Assembly: GCA_937892955.1 (NCBI GenBank)
Contig: CALBKH010000084.1
Span: forward strand, 119,535 to 183,534
Origin: an uncultured Alphaproteobacteria bacterium
Lineage (GTDB): Bacteria > Pseudomonadota > Alphaproteobacteria > Rhizobiales > Ancalomicrobiaceae
DNA length: 64,000 nt
Direction: 5' to 3'
Positions 43,851-52,124 of the stretch are shown here, in pieces; the stretch's first letter is position 1; each line of letters begins with the position of its first letter. Made by a program: the position numbers and the translations under genes. A model generated the notes under the pieces. It saw nothing but the letters and a program-made list of their open reading frames with translations. It was not told the DNA's origin and did no database searches.

Positions 43851-46439
43851 CTACAGCTTCACGTCGACGAAGCGGCCGGCGGTCGCCGCCGCCGTGGACG
43901 AGGCCGGCCGACCGGTGGCGAGATGGATGCTCTCCACCGGGATCGCCGCTGCCTCGAGCGCCCCCTGCAGGCGGCCGACGTCACTGCCGAGCCGCGCCGC
44001 GGCGTCCGGCCGTTCGGCCCACAGACCGATCGACAGTTTCTCGCCCGAGAGCCCGATCCGGGCGTGGATCGGGCCGAGCGGTTCGACGTCGAGCGAGAAG
44101 CGCACCCGCCACCCCGTCGACGCCGACGCCTCGCCGGACCGCGTCCGGCCGCCGTCGCGCTCCACCGTCATCTGCACCACGCCGGTCCCCGCCGACGTGG
44201 CGATCGGCATCTCCGCCGTCCATTGCCGTTGCGACCCCGCCTCCGTCGGCCGCGTCGGATCCTCGGGCCGGCGATCGAGCGCCGCGAACTGCTCGAGCAG
44301 GATGCGCGACAGCGCCCCCTCGGTCCGCTCCAGCGTCCGCTTGGCCAACCCCTCGACACCACCCTCGCCGATCCCGTCGATCGGCTGCGCCGCCTGCCCG
44401 CGCGTCGCCTGTCCGCGGCGCGGCGGCGGCGGCTTCAACTCGCGCTCCGAGCCGATCGCCGCCAACGCCGCCGCGACCTCGCCGGCCTCGCTCGGCCGGG
44501 TCGAGGTCAGGCTGCCGGCGATCTCGAGACCACGCACCACAACCTTCAACAGCGCCGTCACCGCGTCGTCCTCGCCCTGCGTGGGGTTCGGTGGCGCGAC
44601 GGCGGGCGGTGAGCCGGCGTTCACGGGCGGAACGAGCGCGCCTTCCGACGCCACCTCGCCGCCGCGCACCGCATCGGACGGTGAGAGCGGCACGGCGACG
44701 GCCGACGCCGCGACGGCGCCGAGACCGCGCCCGGTGTCCGTCGAACCACCGGTCGGCGTGGTCGATCCGGCCTCGACGGCGAAGCGCGAGACCGACGGCC
44801 CCGCCGCCGACGATGGCGGCCCTCCGGCGGGCGACGCCGCAACCGACGCGAGACGGGGTGGCGGGCCGGGTGGCGATGAGCCGGCGAGAGGCGCCGGCGG
44901 ATCCGTCGTACCGGGCGATGCCGATCCGGCAGGCGACGGAAGCGGACTCGTCGCGCCGGGGGATGCCGATCCGGCAGGCGACGGCACCGTCGGCGGAGCG
45001 AAGGGCGTCCCGATGGGCGAGCCAGCAACCGGCGTCGCCTCGCCGACGCTGCCGCCGAGCGGTGTCGTTGCAAGCGGCACCGCCGCCGGGGACGACGTTG
45101 GCGCCGACGATGCGGGCGACACCGGGCCGGCCGGCGGCGACGGCACGGACGGCGACGGCACGGAAGACGACGGCACGGAAGACGACGGGACCGCCCCGAG
45201 CGGCGGCGGTGAAGGCGGCGGCGGGATCGACGGAGACGGCGAAGGCGACCGCGGCGACGGGATCGGCGGCGGCGGCGACGTGACGGCCGGCTGTTGCGGA
45301 GCCGCGCCCTCCCCTCCTGCGCCCGGTCGGACCGTGTCGACGGCTCCGGCGGCGGCGGGCGGCACGGCCGAGGGTGGCGACGGCGTCGTCACCGACACGG
45401 TGGGCGTCGACGGTGCCGACCGTGCCGCCGCCGGATCGCTCGGAGCGACCGTGACGCCACGATTCGGGCTGGTGTCCGGACCGGTCGGAACCGACGACGT
45501 CGCGGCCGCGCCCACGCCCGCGGCCGTTGGCGCACCGCCGCTCGCCGCCGCGGCGCTCGCGGTCGCTCCCCGCTCGCTTCCCGCCGGCGGTGAGACCATA
45601 CCTCCGCCGTAGGCCGTGCCGGCCAAACGCCCGAGCCCGGATCCGAGCCCCCCCTCGCCGCTCGCCGCGCCCGTCGGAGCAGACGCGGTCGGCGGTCGCT
45701 CCGGCACCCCGCCGGCCGTCGTCGCGACCGCCTTCGCCGTGCTCGGCCCAGCCGGCGCACCGCCGCCCGACGCGACCGACCCGACCGGCGATCCGCCGAC
45801 CCATTTCTCCAGAGCCGCCCGCAGCGAGAACAGCGCCGCCTTGAGATCCTCGGCCGGGGCGGCCGAACGCCCCGGGCCCGCGGCGAGCCGCGACTCGAGG
45901 AAGATCCCCGACCCGGCGAACGCCTTGCGCACCGTCTCCGCGCTCGGAGCCGCGCCCTCGGCGAGCCGCGCCCCCATCAATTGCGCGACCAGCGCCCGAA
46001 CCGGTTCCGGCACGCTGCCCTGCGGCGCCGCCGCGAGACCAGCGAGGCTGGCGTAGAGCGGTGCGAGGCCGGACTGCGTCGCCGCGGCGTTGCGCACCGC
46101 CTGCGCCAGGACCAGCGCCGGATCCTCGGCGGCGGCCCGGGCGGCGCTCGCCTCGCCGACCGCCGGGGTGTGTTCGACCACGGTGATCGCCGGCTTGCCG
46201 CCGCCCTCGACCGCCTGCACCTGCAGCCGTACCCCGTCGCCGACCGCCGGCGAGCGGTCGCCGAATTGGGAGAGATCGACCTGGAGCGTGCCGTGACGGC
46301 TGGCGACGAGCGCGATGCCTTCGGCGAGCGAGGCGACCCGCGCCTCGACGACGCGGCCGGAGGCGAGTTTGGCGAGATCGAGCCCGCTCGTCGGCACCGC
46401 CGTCGCGGGTGTCACCGAAAAGCCCTCGTCGACCGCCAC
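43851..46439 (-). CDS. Flagellar hook-length control (FliK-like) protein
   Basis: An 862-residue protein from a GTG at 46439 with AGGGG upstream. Three parts: an N-terminal beta-rich domain 1-110 (ARVASLAEGIALVASRHGTLQVDL); a very long low-complexity Pro/Ser/Ala/Gly/Thr region about 210-600 with short repeats such as SSSVP and SPAGSASPG; and a C-terminal FliK-type domain about 720-862 (IHARIGLSGEKLSIGLWAERPDAAARLGSDVGRLQGAL). FliK is a secreted ruler that stops hook growth. The middle is intrinsically disordered and its encoding DNA is repetitive, so length variation between strains is likely. No other flagellar gene is nearby apart from flhX. Confidence 0.8.
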   Translation of the reverse strand: MAVDEGFSVTPATAVPTSGLDLAKLASGRVVEARVASLAEGIALVASRHGTLQVDLSQFGDRSPAVGDGVRLQVQAVEGGGKPAITVVEHTPAVGEASAARAAAEDPALVLAQAVRNAAATQSGLAPLYASLAGLAAAPQGSVPEPVRALVAQLMGARLAEGAAPSAETVRKAFAGSGIFLESRLAAGPGRSAAPAEDLKAALFSLRAALEKWVGGSPVGSVASGGGAPAGPSTAKAVATTAGGVPERPPTASAPTGAASGEGGLGSGLGRLAGTAYGGGMVSPPAGSERGATASAAAASGGAPTAAGVGAAATSSVPTGPDTSPNRGVTVAPSDPAAARSAPSTPTVSVTTPSPPSAVPPAAAGAVDTVRPGAGGEGAAPQQPAVTSPPPPIPSPRSPSPSPSIPPPPSPPPLGAVPSSSVPSSSVPSPSVPSPPAGPVSPASSAPTSSPAAVPLATTPLGGSVGEATPVAGSPIGTPFAPPTVPSPAGSASPGATSPLPSPAGSASPGTTDPPAPLAGSSPPGPPPRLASVAASPAGGPPSSAAGPSVSRFAVEAGSTTPTGGSTDTGRGLGAVAASAVAVPLSPSDAVRGGEVASEGALVPPVNAGSPPAVAPPNPTQGEDDAVTALLKVVVRGLEIAGSLTSTRPSEAGEVAAALAAIGSERELKPPPPRRGQATRGQAAQPIDGIGEGGVEGLAKRTLERTEGALSRILLEQFAALDRRPEDPTRPTEAGSQRQWTAEMPIATSAGTGVVQMTVERDGGRTRSGEASASTGWRVRFSLDVEPLGPIHARIGLSGEKLSIGLWAERPDAAARLGSDVGRLQGALEAAAIPVESIHLATGRPASSTAAATAGRFVDVKL

Positions 46440-46998
46440 GCCCCTACCTCGCCGGTTGCCACGATGCCTCGAAGACCGATGCTACGCCCGCCGCCTCCGC
46501 CCGGCAATCACCACTACAGGTGTATATCGTACACCATTCACACTCGCGCTGATCGAACCCCGCAGACGCGCTTCGGAGAATCTCGCTCGGGTTGGGCAAT
46601 CGGTTGAAATTATTCGAGAACGGCCCCTTCACGGATGCCTGCGTTCATACTATCGTCACGCCCCGCGCGTAGGACCTCGTCCAAGAGCCTCCGCGCTCGG
46701 ATCTCCCCTCTTCGTTGCGGGTCACGGCCGTGCAAGCGTTCAAGCGTATCGTCGGGCACCTGGGAGCACCCAGCGCCTTCGAACTCGGACTCGTGTTCTG
46801 CCTGGCGGCACTGACCGCCATCGGCCTCTTGCGCTGACACGAAGCTCGGATGACCACATCCGAACTTCGAAATCCGCTCTCCGAAGGAGCGCCGCCCGCG
46901 CCGGGGCTCTTCGACGCGACGGATCCCATATGACACCGTTGCCTTCGCTGTCGGACGACCGCACAATTCGTCCGACCGACACGAAGGCGAGGTGATCC
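46440..46998. other. 559 bp divergent intergenic region
   Basis: It lies between fliK (minus) and the aminotransferase (plus), and includes a more AT-rich zone about 46500-46660. A possible 35-residue membrane peptide (46730-46837) is listed separately. GAGG precedes the aminotransferase start. No repeat or RNA gene recognised. Confidence 0.4.
46730..46837 (+). CDS. Possible 35-residue membrane peptide
   Basis: A GTG at 46730 opens a 36-codon frame ending at 46837. It starts MQAFKRIVGHLGAPSAF and continues with a single hydrophobic helix LGLVFCLAALTAIGLL and a terminal Arg, the layout of a small single-span protein. The upstream sequence GCGGGT is a poor ribosome site. The order of amphipathic then hydrophobic parts makes it worth listing, with low certainty. 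Confidence 0.3.
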   Translation: MQAFKRIVGHLGAPSAFELGLVFCLAALTAIGLLR

Positions 46999-48408
46999 AT
47001 GACCGCGAACGAACACTCCCGCCCGCACGCCCTCTTGGAGAGCGATCCGGGCGCGAGGCGTCACGGCGTGTCCCTCGTGCGCCTCGCCGCGCTCGTCGAA
47101 CGAGAGCGGGAGTCCTACGCCGCGCGTCGACCGCGCTCCGCCGCCTTCGCGACGGACGCCGCGGCCCATTGGCACGATGGCGTGCCGCTCCATTGGATGA
47201 GCGATTGGGGCCTGCCCTTCCCGATGTTCCTCGAGCGGGCGAAGGGCTCGACCCTCACCGACGCCGACGGCAACACCCACGTCGACTTCTGCCTCGGCGA
47301 CACCGGCTCGATGTTCGGCCACGCGCCGGAGGCGATCGTCGAGGCGGTCGCCGAACAGGCCGCCCTCGGCATCACCGGCATGTTGCCCTCGGTCCACGTG
47401 CCCGAGGTCGGCCGCCTCCTCGCCGCCCGCTTCGGTTTGCCGTGGTGGCAGATCACCATGACCGCCTCCGACGCCAACCGAGCCGTCATCCGTTGGGCCC
47501 GTGCCGTCACCGGCCGTCGCGACATCCTCGTCTTCGACGGCTGCTATCACGGCGCGGTGGACGACACCCACGTGCGCCTGCGCGACGGCCGGCCCATCCT
47601 GCGCCCCGGCCTGATGGGACAGGTCTGGGATCTGACCGAACACACCCGCGTCGTCCCCTTCAACGATCTCGCCGCGCTCGAGGCGGAACTCACCGACGGC
47701 GACGTCGCCCTGGTGCTCACCGAGCCGGTGATGACCAACATCGGCATGGTGCTGCCCGAGCCCGACTTCCACGAGGGCCTGCGCGACCTGACGCGCCGGG
47801 CCGGCACGCTGCTCGCCATCGACGAGACCCACACCATCTCCTCCGGCCCCGGCGGCTACACCCGCGCCCACGGCCTCGACCCCGATTTCTTCGTCCTCGG
47901 CAAGCCGATCGCCGGCGGTGTCCCGGCCGCCGTCTACGGCTTCACCGATGCGGTCGCCGCGGGGCTGAAGCGGGCACGCGCCGCCACCCCCGGCTATTCC
48001 GGCATGGGCACGACGCTGACCGCCAATGCGCTGGCCGTCTCCGCCATGCGCGCCTGCCTCACCCGGGTCATGACCGCCGGCGCCTACGATCACATGATCG
48101 CGCTGGCCGACCTGCTCGCCGGCGAATTGGAGCGGGTCATCGCCCGCCACCGCCTGCCCTGGGTGGTGACGAAGGTCGGCGCCCGGGTCGAGTTCATGCT
48201 CTCCCCCACCCGCCCGCGCGACGGTGGCGAGGCGGGCCGCATCGGCGACGCCGAGATCGAGGGGGCGTTGCGCCTCCATCTGATCGAGCGCGGCGTGATC
48301 ATCACGCCGTTCCACAACATGATGCTGATCGCCCCGACCACCACTCGCGCCGACGTCGAGACGCTGGTCGCCGCCTTCGACGCGGCGCTCGGCGAACTGG
48401 CGGGCTGA
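46999..48408 (+). CDS. Class III PLP-dependent aminotransferase (GSA-aminotransferase-like)
   Basis: A 469-residue enzyme of fold type I. PLP site: Asp275 in AIDETHTISSGPGGY, Lys302 in FFVLGKPIAGGVPAA, and FDGCYHGAVDDT. The usual SGTEA motif is MTASDANRAVIRWAR, which marks a subgroup that also includes transaminases of unusual beta- or omega-amino acids. The middle GYSGMGTTLTANALA is like glutamate-1-semialdehyde aminomutase, but hemL itself has a different active-site loop, so an omega-transaminase is the better call. ATG at 46999 with GAGGTGATCC upstream. Substrate unknown. It is followed by a terminator. Confidence 0.85.
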   Translation: MTANEHSRPHALLESDPGARRHGVSLVRLAALVERERESYAARRPRSAAFATDAAAHWHDGVPLHWMSDWGLPFPMFLERAKGSTLTDADGNTHVDFCLGDTGSMFGHAPEAIVEAVAEQAALGITGMLPSVHVPEVGRLLAARFGLPWWQITMTASDANRAVIRWARAVTGRRDILVFDGCYHGAVDDTHVRLRDGRPILRPGLMGQVWDLTEHTRVVPFNDLAALEAELTDGDVALVLTEPVMTNIGMVLPEPDFHEGLRDLTRRAGTLLAIDETHTISSGPGGYTRAHGLDPDFFVLGKPIAGGVPAAVYGFTDAVAAGLKRARAATPGYSGMGTTLTANALAVSAMRACLTRVMTAGAYDHMIALADLLAGELERVIARHRLPWVVTKVGARVEFMLSPTRPRDGGEAGRIGDAEIEGALRLHLIERGVIITPFHNMMLIAPTTTRADVETLVAAFDAALGELAG

Positions 48409-48438
48409 GCCCCGGGAAGCCGCACCCCCGAAAAGCCG

Positions 48439-48461
48439 AACGCCGCCCGAGGGGCGGCGTT
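48439..48461 (+). terminator. Terminator-like hairpin after the aminotransferase gene
   Basis: AACGCCGCCC (48439-48448) and GGGCGGCGTT (48452-48461) with loop GAG; perfect 10-bp stem with no long T-run (GCGATCGTT follows). Confidence 0.6.
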
Positions 48462-48495
48462 GCGATCGTTCGTCCGTCCGAGACGACGGTCGGCG

Positions 48496-48687
48496 TCAGA
48501 TGAAGCGTCCCAGATAGAGAACCGCATCCAGCGTCGCCAGCACCGCCATGATGCCGAGCGCGGTGCGTACCATCCGACGATCGCGACGCGATACACGAAC
48601 CTTGTGGACCTGTCCCCCTGCGGTCTCCGCGACCGCCTGTCCCATTCCCGATTCCATCACCTGAACAGTCTCCGCAATCGCCGACAT
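48496..48687 (-). CDS. Small single-span membrane protein, 63 residues
   Basis: Not recognised. An ATG at 48687 is preceded by GGGAGTGGGG about 4-12 nt upstream. The N-terminal 25 residues are polar, then basic KVRVSRRDRRMVR, then one hydrophobic helix (ALGIMAVLATLDAVLYLG) and a final RFI. This is a positive-inside tail-anchored layout. It is convergent with the aminotransferase and 101 bp from the recJ stop. Confidence 0.5.
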   Translation of the reverse strand: MSAIAETVQVMESGMGQAVAETAGGQVHKVRVSRRDRRMVRTALGIMAVLATLDAVLYLGRFI

Positions 48688-48788
48688 GGCCCCACTCCCG
48701 ACACGAGAAGCACGGGAGCAAGGATCGTTTCCTCACCCTTACCGAACGGTGAATCACGCGCCCTAGAAATCGGAATTTCACGTCGGCC

Positions 48789-50609
48789 TCAAGTCGCCTT
48801 CCGCGGTTCGCAGACATCGACGACGCGCAGTTGCACTCTTGCATCACCCTGCCAGTGATCCAGCCCGAGTGCCCCGACGACGTGCAGCCCGCGACCGCGC
48901 GCCTCGAGGATCGCCCGCCCGATCGGCTCCTTCGCCGCACGGAAGGCGATCGCCTTGAGAGACGCTCCGTCACCGCTCGAAATCGACATCCGCACGTGCC
49001 CTGTCCCCACTTCGTCGGCGAAACCGACCCGGTGGGCGGGGAAGGCGAAGAGCGGTTCCGGTTGGCCCGATCCGTAGGGGCCGGCCTTCTCCAGCATCTC
49101 GACCAGATCGACCGTCGCCGCCCCGGCGGTCATTGCCCCGTCGACCTTCAACTCGCGCCGTTCCAGCGACGTGGCGACCGTCGCCTGGAGCCGCTCGCAG
49201 AGGAAGCCGCGGACCTCGTCGAGCCGGCTCTCCTCGACCGTCAGGCCCGCCGCCATCTTGTGGCCGCCGCCCTTGGGCGCCAGACCGGCGTCCACCGCCG
49301 CCCGGATCGCCGCGCCGAGATCGACCCCGGGGATCGAGCGTGCCGAACCGGTACCGAGCGGCCCGCGATCGAAGGCGACGGCGAGCGCCGGCCGCCCCCA
49401 TTTCTCCTTCAGCCGCGCCGCGATCAGGCCGACGACGCCGGGATGCCACTCCGCCGACGAGGCGACGACGATCGCCCCGGGATCGGCGCCGAAGCGGGCG
49501 AAGACCTGGGCGTCGGCCTCCTCGACCATCGCCGCTTCCATCACCTGACGCTCCTTGTTGAGCCGGTCGAGATCGACGGCGATGCGCTCCGCCTCGGCCG
49601 GATCGTCGGTCGCGAGCAGGCGCGAGCCGAGCGCCGCGTCGCCGATGCGGCCGCCGGCGTTGATCCGCGGCCCGATCAGGAAGCCGAGGTGATAGGGCGA
49701 CATCGGCCCGTTGAGCCGCGCCACCGCCGACAACGCCGCGAGCCCGGGGTTGCGCCGCTTGCGCGCCACGGCGAGCCCCTTGACCACGAAGGCGCGGTTG
49801 AGCCCGAGGAGCGGCACCACGTCGGCGACGGTGCCGAGCGCCACCAGATCGAGCAGGCCGAGGAGGTCGGGCTCCGGCCGGGTGCGGAAGAAGCCGCGTC
49901 GGCGCAACTCGCGGGCGAGCCCGACCAGCGTCAGGAAGGCGACGCCGCAGGCGGCGAGTTGGCCGAGGCCGGAGAGATCGTCCTGACGATTGGGATTGAT
50001 CACCGCCCGCGCCGTCGGCAGGTCGACGCCGCACTGGTGATGATCGATCACCACCGTGTCGAGGCCGACCTCGCGCGCCGCCGCGAGCGCCTCGAACGAG
50101 GTCGAGCCGCAGTCGAGGGTGACGAGCAGCTCGGCGCCGCGCCCCCGCAGCGCCCGGATCGCCTCGACGTTCGGCCCATAGCCCTCGATCAGCCGGTCCG
50201 GCACGTGGACGATCGGGTCGAGCCCGACCTGCATCAGCCAGCGCCGCACCACCGCCGCGGAGGTCGCACCGTCGACGTCGTAGTCGGCGAAGAGCGCGAT
50301 CGATTCACCTCGCTCCACCGCATCGGCGAGGCGGGCGACGCCGACGTCCATGTCGGTGACGGTGGAGGGATCCGGCATCAGATCCTTGATCGTCGGATCG
50401 AGGAAGGCGAGCGCCTCGTCGAGACCGACGCCCCGCCCCGCCATCACCCGCGCCACGATCTCCGGCAGGCCGAGGCGCTGCGTCATCGCGGTGGCGAGCG
50501 AGGCGGCGGGCGGATCGAGCCGATCGACCCACGTCCGCCCCGACGCCGAGCGCGTCACCCCCAGCACGGCGCGGGGTCCTTCGTCTTCTGCGAAGCCGAA
50601 CGGCGGCAT
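48789..50609 (-). CDS. recJ: Single-stranded-DNA-specific exonuclease RecJ
   Basis: A 606-residue 5'-3' exonuclease used in RecF-pathway recombination and mismatch repair. DHH phosphoesterase motifs: DYDVDGATSAA near 109-119, LVTLDCGSTS, VIDHHQCG, INPNRQDD; DHHA1 part with IGPRINAGGRIG, WHPGVVGLIAARLKEK and PKGGGHKMAAGLT; C-terminal OB domain ending VRVVDVCEP-like. Length is normal. It is the last gene of a minus-strand block aminotransferase-hom-glpX-recJ, with a 462 bp gap before glpX. Confidence 0.95.
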   Translation of the reverse strand: MPPFGFAEDEGPRAVLGVTRSASGRTWVDRLDPPAASLATAMTQRLGLPEIVARVMAGRGVGLDEALAFLDPTIKDLMPDPSTVTDMDVGVARLADAVERGESIALFADYDVDGATSAAVVRRWLMQVGLDPIVHVPDRLIEGYGPNVEAIRALRGRGAELLVTLDCGSTSFEALAAAREVGLDTVVIDHHQCGVDLPTARAVINPNRQDDLSGLGQLAACGVAFLTLVGLARELRRRGFFRTRPEPDLLGLLDLVALGTVADVVPLLGLNRAFVVKGLAVARKRRNPGLAALSAVARLNGPMSPYHLGFLIGPRINAGGRIGDAALGSRLLATDDPAEAERIAVDLDRLNKERQVMEAAMVEEADAQVFARFGADPGAIVVASSAEWHPGVVGLIAARLKEKWGRPALAVAFDRGPLGTGSARSIPGVDLGAAIRAAVDAGLAPKGGGHKMAAGLTVEESRLDEVRGFLCERLQATVATSLERRELKVDGAMTAGAATVDLVEMLEKAGPYGSGQPEPLFAFPAHRVGFADEVGTGHVRMSISSGDGASLKAIAFRAAKEPIGRAILEARGRGLHVVGALGLDHWQGDARVQLRVVDVCEPRKAT

Positions 50610-51071
50610 GGGCGTCCTTCAGGCGTGCGATTCGGAACCGAGATCTTGGCCGACCGGCGTGCGGGAATGAAGGCGGAAGCGAAGGAATGCCCCCTTCCCC
50701 CTTCGGACACCATCTCCTCCGAGGAGACCTTCGCACATTTTCGGAGAGGGACGGGTCGACGTCCTTGCGCGATCCTTCGAGACGGGCCTGCGGCCCTCCT
50801 CGGGATGAGGGGTCCGAGATTTCCATCCGAGTGATACCGAGCCGACGAAGTTCCGACCTCTTCGAAACATCATCGGCGAAGGCGAGCCCGAACGGGCGTC
50901 GACCGGTCGGACCGAAACTCACGAAATTCGGACGAGTCCGAATTTCGTGACCGGTATGAGAGCTCCCCATGCCGAGGAGCCGCCGAAGGCGGCGTCTCGA
51001 AGCATCGCGCAGGAGCGTGCCGTCGAGCCATCCGCCTCGAATTCACCCGGGTCGCGGAGCCGCGGTGCCCC
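50610..51071. other. 462 bp gap between glpX and recJ with palindromes
   Basis: There is no coding frame of quality. It contains a stretch resembling a common hyphomicrobial repeat (about 50776-50815, TTCGAGACGGGCCTGCGGCC and CTCGGGATGAGG) and a perfect palindrome at 50919-50950. The part nearest recJ must contain its promoter unless it is read through from glpX. Confidence 0.5.
50919..50950. repeat. Perfect 15+15 palindrome with 2-nt centre
   Basis: TCACGAAATTCGGAC (50919-50933), GA, GTCCGAATTTCGTGA (50936-50950). It lies about 120 bp past the glpX stop on the minus strand, and could be a terminator, an operator or a mobile-repeat core. The centre AATTCGGAC-GA-GTCCGAATT is markedly AT-richer than the flanks. 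Confidence 0.7.
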
Positions 51072-52079
51072 TCAGCACGGCCCCTTTTCACCGATCATGT
51101 GGCGCGCCCGGATCCAGCGCACCGTGCCGGTCGAGGAGCGCATCACCACGGTGTGGGTGGTGACGCAGTTGCGGCCGAACTTCACCCCTTGCAGGAAGTT
51201 GCCGTCGGTGACGCCGGTCGCGGCGAACAGCACGTCGCCGCGCGCCAGATCGTCGAGCCCGTATTTCTTGCGCGGATCGGTGATGCCCATGCGCCGGGCC
51301 CGCTCCACCTTGTCGGGCCTATCGAGCACCAGCCGGCCCTGCATCTGACCGCCGATGCACCTGAGCGCCGCCGCCGCCAACACACCCTCCGGCGCGCCGC
51401 CCGAGCCCATGTAGATGTCGATGCCGGTCTCGGTCGGCTCGGTGGTGTGGATGACGCCGGTGACGTCGCCGTCGCCGATCAACCGGATCGAGGCGCCGGC
51501 TGCCCGGACCTCTTCGATCAGGCGCGTATGGCGCGGTCGGTCGAGGATGCAGGCGGTGATCTCACCGACCGGCACGCCCTTGGCTCGCGCCAGCGCCTGC
51601 AGGTTCTCCGCCGGCGATCGGTCGAGATCGACCAGCCCCGCCGGATAGCCCGGACCGATGGCGATCTTCTCCATGTAGACGTCGGGTGCGTGCAGCAGCG
51701 AGCCGCGCTCGGCGAAGGCCATGACGGTGATCGAGTTCGGCAGGTTCTTGGCGCAGATGGTCGTGCCCTCGAGCGGCACCAACGCCACGTCGACCTCCGG
51801 CCCCTTGCCCGAGCCGACCTTCTCGCCGATGAACAGCATCGGCGCCTCGTCGCGCTCGCCCTCGCCGATCACCACCGTGCCGTCGATCGGCAGGCGGTTC
51901 AGCTCGTCGCGCATCGCGTCGACGGCTTCCCGGTCGGCGGCGATCTCGTCGCCACGCCCGCGCAGTCGCGCCGCGGCGATCGCCGTGCGCTCGGTGACGC
52001 GCGCCAGTTCCAGCGTCAGGATGCGGTCGAGTGTGCCGCTCTCCTCCGCCCGCTTGGACGTCGGTTCGCTGCTGGTCAT
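51072..52079 (-). CDS. glpX: Class II fructose-1,6-bisphosphatase GlpX, with one metal-ligand position changed
   Basis: A 335-residue GlpX-type phosphatase of gluconeogenesis. Family features: TERTAIAAARLRGRGDE, VVIGEGERDEAPMLFIGE (Glu of metal site), LEGTTICAKNLP, APDVYMEKIAIGP, and GSGGAPEGVLAAAAL (metal Glu). In known GlpX proteins the LEGT motif is preceded by Asp-Pro (DPLEGT or DPIEGT), the Asp being a metal ligand (Asp85 in E. coli). Here the codon is GTG, giving Val101 in ALVPLEGT. Activity may be reduced, or the gene may carry a sequence error at this point. It sits 45 bp downstream of hom, in a conserved alphaproteobacterial gene order. Confidence 0.9.
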   Translation of the reverse strand: MTSSEPTSKRAEESGTLDRILTLELARVTERTAIAAARLRGRGDEIAADREAVDAMRDELNRLPIDGTVVIGEGERDEAPMLFIGEKVGSGKGPEVDVALVPLEGTTICAKNLPNSITVMAFAERGSLLHAPDVYMEKIAIGPGYPAGLVDLDRSPAENLQALARAKGVPVGEITACILDRPRHTRLIEEVRAAGASIRLIGDGDVTGVIHTTEPTETGIDIYMGSGGAPEGVLAAAALRCIGGQMQGRLVLDRPDKVERARRMGITDPRKKYGLDDLARGDVLFAATGVTDGNFLQGVKFGRNCVTTHTVVMRSSTGTVRWIRARHMIGEKGPC

Positions 52080-52124
52080 GGCGCCTTCTCCCTCCGAACT
52101 CGGCCCCGTCTCTCCGCCGTCCGC

